64,000 bases of DNA from Prosapia bicincta (lineage: Eukaryota; Arthropoda; Insecta; Hemiptera; Cercopidae). This document shows positions 35,605-45,190 of this stretch, piece by piece. The stretch is taken from the NCBI GenBank assembly GCA_036971475.1, contig JBAIZL010000001.1:97577850-97641849 (forward strand), in the 5' to 3' direction. The position numbers were made by a program, and so were the translations under genes. Each line of letters opens with the position of its first letter. Position 1 is the stretch's first letter. Below the pieces are notes generated by a model. It made no database searches. It was not told the DNA's origin and saw nothing but the letters and a program-made list of their open reading frames with translations.

Positions 35605-38150
35605 GTGGGAGGCTCGTTATTTAAATTTATCTCTGTGACAAGCCCTTCAGTTACTTGTCCCTTATTGGAAAGCTCCTATGTGACTCCTAATGACAGGTCA
35701 ATTAGTTATAGTCACTTAATTACAGTACTTATAGTGAAAGATCTTTCAGAAACTTATCTATTAATAGCCGATCCCTTTGTGACATGACTCCGAATGACAG
35801 GTCAATTAGTAGTTGTCACTAAGTTACACATCTCATCGTGGTAGGTCCTTCCTTGACTTGCCTCTTATCAGCAGGTCCCTTTGCCATAACTGCAGGTCAA
35901 TTAGCTACTGCCCCTTAGTTACTGAGCTCGTAGCAGTATATCATTTAGTTACTTGGTATTTTTGTGACAGGACTCCCAATGGAAAATTAATTAGTTGTTA
36001 TCTAATGGGAGTATAGTTAGTGGTAGACTGTTTAGATACTCATAGTGATTTGTCCTTCAGTTACTTGTCCCTTATTGGCAGGCCTTTTTGGGATAGGGCC
36101 CCAAAATCGGTAGGTTAGTTAGTGTTAGGCCCTTCAGTTACAGATCACTCAGTGGTACTTCCCTTAGGGACTTGTTCCTTATTGACAGGTTCTTTTGTGT
36201 CAGTTCGCTCAGTAACTGGTAACTAGGGTTTCCCACTAAGTTAAATATCTCTCAGCTGTACGTCCTTCAAGGACTTTTATTGGCAGGTCTTTTTGTGATA
36301 GTTCAGTCAGTGACAGGTAATAAGTGGTTGCCACTTAGTTAAAGAGCTTTTAGCGGTAAGTCGTTTAGTGACTTTTATTGGTGGGTCTCTTTGTGATAGT
36401 TCGATCAGTGACAGTTAATTAGTGGATGCAACTTAATTGCCCTAATGGTGGTCGCTTCAGTGACTTTTATTGGTAGATCTCTTTGTGATATATTGCTTAG
36501 TGAGAGGTAATTAATAGTTGCCACTTAGTAAGAGATCTCCCAGCGGTAAGTCCTTTAGCGACTTTTATTGGCAGGTCTCTTTGTGATAATTCGCTAAGTG
36601 ACAGGTAATTAGTGGTTGCCACTAGTTAAAGATCTCCTTGCCGTAGATCCTTCAGTGACATTTATTTGTAAATCTCTATGTGATAGTTCGCTCAGAATTC
36701 GGTAATTAGTGGTTGCCACTTAGTAAGAGATCTCCCAGCGGTAGGTCTTTCAGTGACATTTATTAGCAGGTCTCTTTGTAATAGTTCACACAGTGACATG
36801 TAATTAGTGGTTGCCACTTAGTTGAAGATCTCTCAGCAGTAGGTCCTTCAGTGACATTTATTAGCAGGTCTCTTTGTAATAGTTCACACAGTGACATGAA
36901 ATAAGTGGTTGCCACTTAGTTGAAGATCCCTCAGCGGTAGGTCTTTCAGTGAAATTTATTAGCAGGTCTCTTTGTAATAGTTCACACAGTGACATGTAAA
37001 TAGTGGTTGCCACTTAGTTGAAGATCCCTCAGAGGTAGGTCCTTCAGTGACATTTATTAGCAGATCTCTTTGTATTAGTTCATACAGTGACATGTAAATA
37101 GTGGTTGCCACTTAGTTGAAGATCTCTCAGCAGTAGGTCCTTCAGTGACATTTATTAGCAGGTCTCTTTGTAATAGTTCACACAGTGACATGAAATAAGT
37201 GGTTGCCACTTAGTTGAAGATCCCTCAGCGGTAGGTCTTTCAGTGACATTTATTAGCAGGTCTCTTTGTAATAGTTCACACAGTGACATGTAAATAGTGG
37301 TTGCCACTTAGTTGAAGATCTCTCAGCAGTAGGTCCTTCAGTGACATTTATTAGCAGGTCTCTTTGTAATAGTTCACACAGTGACATGAAATAAGTGGTT
37401 GCCACTTAGTTAAAGATCTCTCAGCAGTAGGTCCTTCAGTGACATTTATTAGCAGGTCTCTTTGTAATAGTTCACACAGTGACATGAAATAAGTGGTTGC
37501 CACTTAGTTAAAGATCTCTCACCGGTAGGTCCTTCAGTGACATTTATTAACAGGTCTCTTTGTAATAAATCACACTGTGACATGTAATTAGTGATTGCCA
37601 CTCAGTTAAAAATCCCTCAGCGGTAGGTCATTCAGTGACTTTTATTGACAGGTCTATTTTTAATAGTTCGCTCAGTGACAGGTACTTTTAATTGCTACTT
37701 AGTTAACGAACTCCCAGCGGTAGGTCTTTCAGTGACTTTTTTGGCCGGCTCTTTGTGATAGTTCGCTCAGTGTTCGGTAATTAGTGGTTGCTACTTAGTA
37801 AGAGATCTCCCAGCGGTAAGTCTTTTAGTGACTTTTAATGGCAGGTCTCTTTGTAATAGTTTGCTCAGTGACAGGTAATTTATGAATGCCACTTAGTTAA
37901 AGAACTTCCAGTGGTATATCTTTCAGAGACTTTTATTGGCAGGTCTCTTTGTTATATTTCGCTCGGTGACAGGTAATTTGTGGTTGCCACTTAGTTAACG
38001 ATCTCCCAGAAGTAGGTCCTTCAGAGACTTGTATTGGCAGGTGTCTTTGTGATAGTTCGCTCAGTGGCAACTAATTTGTGGATGTCACTTAGCTAAAGAT
38101 CTCCCAGCGGTAGGTACTTCAGTGACTCTTATTGGCAGATCTCTTTGTGA
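35605..38150. repeat. 98-bp minisatellite array, right arm (about 26 units)
   Basis: Same unit as the left array, in reverse complement. The outer units (38150 inward) correspond one-to-one with the left arm's outer units. The left arm's innermost unit corresponds to about 36250. The stretch 35605-36250 is extra and more diverged, and further extra near-identical units lie in the middle (36760-37560). The frames at 35605-35787 and 35813-36016 are artefacts of the repeat. Confidence 0.93.
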
Positions 38151-39035
38151 TAGGACTTAGAATGGGAGGTAGTTACTAGAAATGACTTTAGTTACAAATC
38201 TTCCACTTGTAGGATACCAATAACATCAGTACGAAATAAAGTATCTCATTTAGCGGAAATGTCAACTAGTAAAAATTATATTCTATTTTGGCGTATTGTA
38301 AAATTTAATAATAAGGAAATTTAAAAAATGTGTGCGTAACATACGTTGCTTGTGTGTCATTATTTTGTCATTAGACTATGGTACTACATTGTAAACACTT
38401 TTTGAGAAGTTTTTATAATATCCAATTTTACTATAGAAACATTTATTTTATTACGTTCAGCATTCCTCAGTGTTTCCTTCATCATACAACCTAACAAGTT
38501 TTCGTCAACACCTAATCGTCAGAGTAGTTATATCAAATTGAATTTAACTAGTTGATTTAATTTAAATATTTTTAATAATAATTTTACTTGAAATAATGTT
38601 TGGATAACATTATATTCTAGTAGTTTTATTTGTTTTTACTAATTTTCTAAACATGTATTGCTGATTAGATATTTTTAACAGAAAAGCAAATTTATTCTTT
38701 AAGCGTCTGCTCGTTTTATATGTGTTAGGTACCGTATTACGATTAAAAACAGCAGTTCAATTGCAAATGAGGAGTGCAGACAACTCTGTTTCTACTAGGT
38801 TAATTCATAAAATAAAGTTCTCTATGCTGCTAAGAAATAATACGACGGGCTAGGAGAAATTTGGTAACACTGTCTTAGTTATCGACTCCCCCTCTCTCTA
38901 TCCTCACCACTCCTGCCTCGCTACATCGCTCTGTGCGGAGCTAGCAGCCTTCGAAGTTGGAGTTCCCAATTGCTGTTACCGCCAGTTGCAAAATTCGTGC
39001 TGTTTTTAAATGCAATACGGATTTCACCTATTGAC

Positions 39036-39042
<7 letters not shown>
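38151..39042. repeat. Foldback right arm, unique part
   Basis: Reverse-complement partner of 30755-31639. At its outer end (about 38970-39042, plus strand) it encodes LLLPPVAKFVLFLNAIRISP, the same mariner N-terminus as the left tip, reading outward. It is cut off after about 24 codons by a (TA)n tract. Confidence 0.9.

Positions 39043-39082
<40 letters not shown>
39038..39082. repeat. (TA)n microsatellite at the foldback right edge
   Basis: About 22 TA units begin exactly where homology to the left arm ends, inside a mariner coding remnant. Confidence 0.97.
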
Positions 39083-39085
<3 letters not shown>

Positions 39086-39860
39086 GGAGGAACCAGCTTA
39101 CAACCATTTCTTTTTGAAAAATAAACAACAATAATTATTTCAAACATCTTCTCGCTGACGAATTTTGAGTTAAAATTTAAGACGAGTTCTGTTTGGAATA
39201 CAAATATTAAACACACATGACGTAATGCGTAAAATACAGAAATAATAGGTCGCATTAAAGAATCCATGTTAATAGTTGTAGTCCATACCTATTTGAAGAT
39301 TGGATCATTGCATTTCAACGTTTAATTTCAGTAAACTATTAACAAAAAGTAAAAACTCATTAAATGTTTTAAGGTTATATGAAAATGCCCAACTATCTAC
39401 AATAATGCGCCAACAGGTCCCGTAACACTGCGTGACATAAGACGAACAGTCTGTGTAATACATGGATATTCATTTAAATTGTGTTTTTAAGGAGAGTTTT
39501 TCAAATTAATATATTCTATAAAAATTTGCTTTAAAACAGACATTCATAAAAACCTCATGTTAACAAGAACATGTGTCTTAGGCATTATACAGCTAGGTCT
39601 TCCGGACTTTCTTGAATTGGGGAGTGTTCCATACCCTAAGACTCCCTTCAACTAGAAGCCTCGTGATAACTAGCCGCCACTGTATATAGACTGGGAGTTT
39701 TGTATTTGAAAAACACATGTACTAATTTTAATAACGTAAGTTGTCAAATAGCTTCAAACACTTTTAAAATATATTGCATATTATTCTTATGTAAGACATT
39801 TGCATTTAATAAGATATACGTGTACTTATGAACACTTCAGATGTTCCCATAAATGAACAC
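39083..39860. other. AT-rich DNA, no gene seen
   Basis: No continuation of the mariner coding sequence was found on this side of the TA tract. The minus-strand frame at 39028-39267 is mostly a TA-repeat artefact. Confidence 0.45.
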
Positions 39861-40017
39861 GCACGCACACCATACACGAAAACATACACACACACACACC
39901 TATACATACGTATATGCGTGGGAACTATACAGTCATGGAGACACGCGAGCACGCACATACAAACACAAACGCATGTACACACAGACACACACACACAAAC
40001 GTATGCACACACAAACG

Positions 40018-40054
<37 letters not shown>

Positions 40055-40067
40055 ACACGTATATACC
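39861..40067. repeat. Interrupted (CA)n microsatellite
   Basis: CA-rich sequence with many CG, TG and AAACG interruptions, purest at 40019-40050. Four overlapping histidine/threonine- or cysteine/valine-rich frames here are artefacts. Confidence 0.93.
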
Positions 40068-40608
40068 ATCATGAGCGCACAAAATGGCATGGGACCACTG
40101 ACTTGGTTTCCACCAATTAGTTGCTTCTCAACTCAACACTTACACACCATATTTATTTGCTGCAGTCTAATTAGCGTATAAAAATTGACACAAATGGAAA
40201 TTGCACCGTTGAATTTCCTTATTTGAAAGCCTAGTGCAGTAGTTGGCATTGACATAGAATGTTCCCTGAGCGTGTTAATTACATAGGCATCGCTTTCTTC
40301 AAAGCCTTCTAGATTGAACATTTTCGTCACAAAATATTCATGATAAATTCAGTATACATTTGCAGTCGCCACAATTCTATTAGTTCCGACATTGACGTAT
40401 GACGCTAAGTTGTAACGTTCTGAAAAATGGTATTTATAATAGCTTTATTTCTGAGCTGCTAATTGTATATTTTCTTTATTTTACGGACTACCAATATTTG
40501 TTTTATTTCAAGTTACAGATATATTAATATAGCTGTAAATGCCTTCCTGCATTATTTTTATTCCTTATATTTCAAAATATTGAGTCCCTCGAGAGCCTAA
40601 CTTCCTTA
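40068..40608. other. AT-rich DNA, no gene seen
   Basis: No recognised motif. The last few dozen bases keep the downstream PLE reading frame open without recognisable RT sequence, marking the 5' truncation of that element. Confidence 0.4.
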
Positions 40609-40974
40609 GTTTTTATTAATACAAACTGCAACAAATTCTACATTGGGCAAACGAGTATCAGCTTCAAACAAAGAGTCGAGAAACACAAACAGAACACCAA
40701 CTCAACATTTTGTAATCACAGAAAAGAAACAGGACACAAATACACAGACATTTACCATAACCTAGAAATCTTACACATCAACAAAAAAGGACCACATCTC
40801 AACATACTAGAACAATATGAAATTTACAAAGACACAAAAACACAAAATACAAACATATTAAACGAACAAACTCAATACAAATCACACATATTCTTTGATA
40901 CTATCGAAAACCTACCTTTAAAACCGTCACCGCTTAACCTAACAACAACTCCAAGCGGAAAATTTAGACACTGA
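40609..40974 (+). pseudogene. Penelope-like element GIY-YIG endonuclease, 5'-truncated
   Basis: An uninterrupted 121-codon frame ending in TGA (40972-40974) reads VFINTNCNKFYIGQTSISF, then KQRVEKHKQN, FCNHRKETGHKYTDI and LNILEQYEIYKDT. This is the PLE-type GIY-YIG nuclease, which nicks DNA for integration next to the RT. The second half-motif (FYIG), the conserved arginine (KQRVEKH) and the catalytic glutamate region (LEQYEIY) are present. The first GIY half-motif has become VFI and the upstream CxxC is reduced to CNK. The RT domain is missing and no ATG starts this frame, so it is a dead 5'-truncated copy, though with no internal stop. The 3' flank continues to about 41075 with sequence shared with the palindrome at 7149-7302. 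Confidence 0.82.
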
Positions 40975-41085
40975 TAAAGATCGCCAAGGAGCCATCGAAG
41001 ATGTTCTGTCTCAGTAAGTTTTTAAAAATTTACAAAATTAAAGTTCGGATAGTCATAAACTAATGTAAAAGTTATTAATTATATT
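40975..41085 (+). mobile_element. PLE 3' flank shared with the 7.2-kb palindrome
   Basis: GTTCTGTCTCAGTAAG followed by AAAGTTCGGATAGTCATAAAC matches the right arm at about 7225-7302. Its position just after the endonuclease stop codon ties that palindrome to PLEs. Confidence 0.7.
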
Positions 41086-44000
41086 GATATTTTAATGTAC
41101 CATCGAGAATACTCTACCTTATTTTTAAAAACAAGAACGTTTGTAAAAAGCTTGATTAAAAATAATTATTAAACAATTTTCAAATTTTAACCACTCTGTG
41201 CTTTTATTTCTCGTCAACTAAACAAACCACATTAAACGCTATCTGAGTCACATTCTCTTGTTTCCCTAGCAAACATATATGCTGTATGCATATTAGTTTT
41301 ACTTACATATCTTAAAAACTATAAATAATTTTTTTCAACTAAAAACAATTTACAAAAACAAAATAATTATAACAATATGAAAACATGTCAAACTATATAA
41401 CCAACACGCATACTCAACAACCAAATTCATTCAAATTTATAACATTTATTTGACAAAATTACTTTCAAAACCTTATACAACTAGTATATCCCCCCACCTA
41501 TCATTTTAATGCCAATAAGTATGTTGTGTTCAACTTCCGAAAGCTCCGTTATTAAAGTTTAAGTTATTAAACTTGAATTTGTTTACAAAAACAAGTATTT
41601 CTTTTACATATTGTTATCCGCCCTAATGTTAAAATTGATATTTTACTTTTAATGTAGATATAAATAGTGTTCATTTTATTATGTAACTATACAGCATACT
41701 AAAATGTATATACAGTTTGGTATACAGCATATATAATCTGATTTTAAATTGTATATGTTCGAAACTATGTTCGAAAACACATAAATTTTTTTTTTTTTTT
41801 TTTTAATAAAGAATCTATGGATTATCAAGTTATGTGGTAATGTTTGTAGAATATAATAATGTTAAGTAAACTGTAAAACATATTAGTCATACTTTGAGCA
41901 GCATAAAAATCTAAAAAGGAATAAAACAAACACAGGAAAATGGCTTAGGTAATTGATACTGAGATGGAAGTAATATTTAAACTATTGTTTTTTTCAAATG
42001 GATGAGACCGGGGTCATGAAACTGTTATTCAAGAACCAAAAGAGAATATGTTTAAAAGGAGGTTTATAGTTGTGTAACCTCAATTTCAGTCGATGTATAG
42101 TAAAGCAAATAGCTATAGAACACAATAATATCTAAGTTATTTGAGGAGTTCAAGCAAATATTTCAACCTTATCAAGTCTAACACATATCCCTTATCACAG
42201 CTGCAAGCTTTAGCTACCACGTACATCATCTACTTTACTATTGTCGCTTTCGGATGCCCACCACCTCTCAGAAGTAACCCTGAAAGCCGGCGCAAAGCTG
42301 TGCGCTCCTTCTCTGACTGTACTAACCAATTGAAAAACACGTGCAACAGACCAAGGCAAGACATGTTTTTAGACGTGCGTGTATTTCACCCCGCCCCCTG
42401 TTTTACCCTTATCCTGGAGGACAAGGTCACGGCACCTATATCCAGTTCTGACAGTGAAGATAAGCAGATATGTATATATATGTAGTTCTATATACGTTCC
42501 CTTTTATAATACTAACATTAGGTCGCGTCTCTCATATTTGTTCAACAATTATAATCTGAGTATGAAACTGAAGCTCCTTCGTTCAATTATAAATGAAATG
42601 TTTATAAATAACTTGTACTATACATATTTCTGCCATATATAAATATATTTAACCACACAACTGATACTGTTGCAACCCTAAAGTCGTATTAAATTAAAAC
42701 GCTCAGTTTACATTTATTACACAGATGCTCTCTTCCTTGAGCACAGAGATCCTAACTCAGTAACAAGAATCTATCAAGACTAAATATTCCGCAAAGAACA
42801 ATGAAGAAGCTTAGTAGGCCTACGCACATGTCACGTCAGCCTACCTGCTGGTACACCTAATTAAAGACGAACACGTTTGTAGGTAGTTTCAGTGCATGTG
42901 TCCACTCTACTCTGAAAACCATCCATTCCTCCCTTTCAGTGTAGAACCCCTGGTGTAGAACCCCTGGTGGTTAGTTGCAAAAATGACATTACAGAATATT
43001 ACTGTATATCTATTCAACATGTGATAATAGACCGTAGCTGAAAACATTATAACAAACTCAAATCAACTTTTGCAAAAGTATAAATATATATACTTTAAAC
43101 AAACGTATAAAAGTTTAAAGGGAGGTTTCTACTTACATTATTAGCTAATGCAGGATATTAAGGCTAATAGCTGACATTAATATCATATAATACCCATGAA
43201 TGCTTATACTATCAGTTAACGAGAAGCTTTGAACAGTGGTTAATTTCTTTAATAAAAATGTATTCTCCTATATACAATAGTTGTATTTATTATTTATTTG
43301 AACAGGTAAACTTTTCATTGTAGTTTAAATATCATAATTTCTTACGGAGTACAGCACCGTAGAACGTACATCGAACGTAGAAATCATACTGATAAAAGTT
43401 TCTGAGGACCGTTTATCGACAAAATGTTATTCTTTTTAATATTTTTCATTATAAAAGCCACTATTTTATATTAGACGATCTGGATTAATTAGTTCCATGT
43501 GGTTCCAGTGGTGAGACAAGCGGTACCTGCCAGTGAGTAACGTTCCCTAGCCCACGCGCCTTATTCCAGCCAGGTATGTTTACGTCGCTTTACATATACG
43601 TCAAATTTGATTGCAGGGTCGCCCAGCGCAGTCGTTACGAAAGTAAGTCAATGTCAGGTTACGCAAACACACAAACAACCTGACGCCCACCGACTGCATT
43701 CTTGACTTTATTTGTGCTCGACACGTTCAAAATAAAACTGTTTATTTTTATGGTAAACAATTGTGTAATGATGATTAACGGCAATCATGAAAAGCGCACA
43801 ATAAAACTGAGCAAGATTATTTATTAGTAGGCCTATATAGGTACTGCTACATACTGACAGTGTTACACGTGCACATAATGGTGAAATCTAATAAAGGTGA
43901 AATCTAATAGAAAGGTTACGTACTAAGATACATGTAGAGACAACAGATGCTTGGACCTCCTGGTCGGAACGCTAGCTTTATTCAGTGGGATTCTTGTCCT

Positions 44001-44150
44001 TAAGTATATCAGAATCCCGAACACTTGCTTAGTGTCTAAGTAATTGATATTGATAATGTTCACCTCATACTCACCAATATTCTTAGCGTTAACCTTAATC
44101 TTAGATCTCATAATAAATCTTAGGGTTTACTTGAGACACGATAAATGTTG

Positions 44151-44153
<3 letters not shown>
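41086..44153. other. AT-rich DNA, no gene seen; two less AT-rich patches
   Basis: A poly-T run lies at about 41789-41804. A patch at 42190-42450 has an open frame (42141-42485) with no family match. A more G+C-rich patch at 43490-43720 contains a TTGCAG acceptor-like site and a GTAAGT donor-like site about 25 bp apart. GTGTAGAACCCCTGG is duplicated in tandem at about 42940-42970. None of this supports a named gene. Confidence 0.35.

Positions 44154-44211
<58 letters not shown>
44154..44211. repeat. (TA)n microsatellite
   Basis: About 28 TA units directly abutting the left edge of the nested palindrome. Confidence 0.97.
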
Positions 44212-44215
<4 letters not shown>

Positions 44216-44400
44216 TTAAATTAAAAATATTTCAAAAGCAAGAATACATTTAATCTATATTTAATCTTCAGAATCCTGAAGATGCTGGTACTGTTTTATC
44301 GGCGAAAAGGTTTGAATAATATATGTATTACAAGTATTCTTGTTTTTGAAATATTTTTAATTTATTAACTATATTACAAGAAAACATATCACCTCATTCA

Positions 44401-44469
<69 letters not shown>

Positions 44470-44775
44470 TATGGTGATATGTTTTCTTGTATATAGTTAA
44501 TAAATTAAAAATATTTCAAAAACAAGAATACTTTTAATGAATATCTTTATTCAAAGCTTTTCGCCGATAAAATAGTATCAGCATCTTCAGGAAAATAATT
44601 ATCTAATAAAATACTTTTAAAGTATCTAATAAAATACTGGTAAAAGTATTTTATTAGATAATTATTTTCCTGAAGATGCTGATACTATTTTATCGGCGAA
44701 AAGCTTTGAATAAATATATTCATTAAAAGTATTCTTGTTTTTGAAATATTTTTAATTTATTATATATATATATAA
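44212..44775. mobile_element. Nested palindrome of PLE-like ends with hammerhead-like cores
   Basis: Block A (44212-44395) and block B (44468-44765) are each palindromes. They face each other across a (TA)n tract (44406-44464), whose flanks are also inverted (ACAAGAAAACATATCACC versus GGTGATATGTTTTCTTGT). Each arm reads CCTGAAGATGCTGATAC, stem, GGCGAAAAGCTTTGAATAA, then ATTCTTGTTTTTGAAATATT. CTGAAGA and GAAA flank a GCTGAT/ATCGGC stem at 44276-44307 (+), 44559-44590 (-) and 44670-44701 (+). Part of one arm of block A is deleted. The arrangement of parts matches 13392-13599. Confidence 0.65.
44406..44464. repeat. (TA)n microsatellite at a palindrome centre
   Basis: About 29 TA units lie at the axis between two inverted PLE-like blocks. 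Confidence 0.97.
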
Positions 44776-44984
44776 CCTGACCTCATCTGTTAAATACAAA
44801 ATAATTAGATAAATTCTGATTTAGTTTGTGAAAAAGTAATACAATTGTGTTAGGTTTTCTTTAAATAAAAGCAAAATAATTGTTAAAAAAAAATATACAT
44901 GGTTAGCCTACTTTTAAAACTTGGATTGTTAAAAAAGATTGTGTGTTTTTAATAAGTTTAAAAAACGAAACCTAAATTGAATTA

Positions 44985-45190
44985 CTACTTATGATATCCC
45001 TTGGCAAAAAAACCACTACTTACTGATATTTTTCAGCAGACGCGTTTCGCACTAACGTCACGGACTATGCTTGAGTCTTGTCCGTGACTCACAGCAATTA
45101 ATAATGCAATGACCTATTATAGTGCGAAATGCGTCTGCTATAAAATATTAGTAAGTAGTGGTTTTTTTTGTCAAGGGATACGATAAGTAG
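44985..45190. mobile_element. 200-bp palindrome matching a PLE 3' end
   Basis: Arms of about 70 bp (44985-45055 and 45118-45190) share CTACTTAT, TATCCCTTG, oligo-A, CCACTACTTACT and CAGACGC.TTTCGCACTA. The centre holds a further perfect hairpin, GTCACGGAC...GTCCGTGAC. The outer sequence (CTTGGCAAAAAAACC, ACT.ACTGAT, TTTTCAGCAG.CGC) resembles 27517-27575, the 3' end of the PLE relic there. This supports a PLE terminal origin. Confidence 0.7.

Larger units (their letters stand above)
30755..39042. mobile_element. 8.3-kb foldback (giant inverted repeat) element
   Basis: The left arm begins ATAAATGTCAATAGGTG (30755) and the right arm ends with its reverse complement (39042). From there inward the arms pair almost base for base for about 0.9 kb of unique sequence, then into minisatellite arrays of a roughly 98-bp unit. 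The outer array units match in order between the arms. A 2.5-kb AT-rich loop (33059-35604) separates them. Long terminal inverted repeats filled with tandem subrepeats are typical of Foldback/Galileo and Rehavkus-type DNA elements, but the tips here carry mariner transposase N-terminal sequence facing outward. No transposase lies in the loop and no target duplication was found. It may be a foldback transposon, a composite mariner, or a genomic inverted duplication. Confidence 0.85.

Noticed and set aside
35605..36016. Two open frames in the right foldback array
   Set aside because: They fall within the 98-bp minisatellite and are not conserved between units.
31640..38150. Possible CRISPR-like array
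   Set aside because: Units are contiguous tandem repeats of about 98 bp without unique spacers, in a eukaryotic context.
42141..42485. 114-codon plus-strand frame in a more balanced patch
   Set aside because: No recognisable domain and an overlapping frame of similar length; not enough to call a gene.
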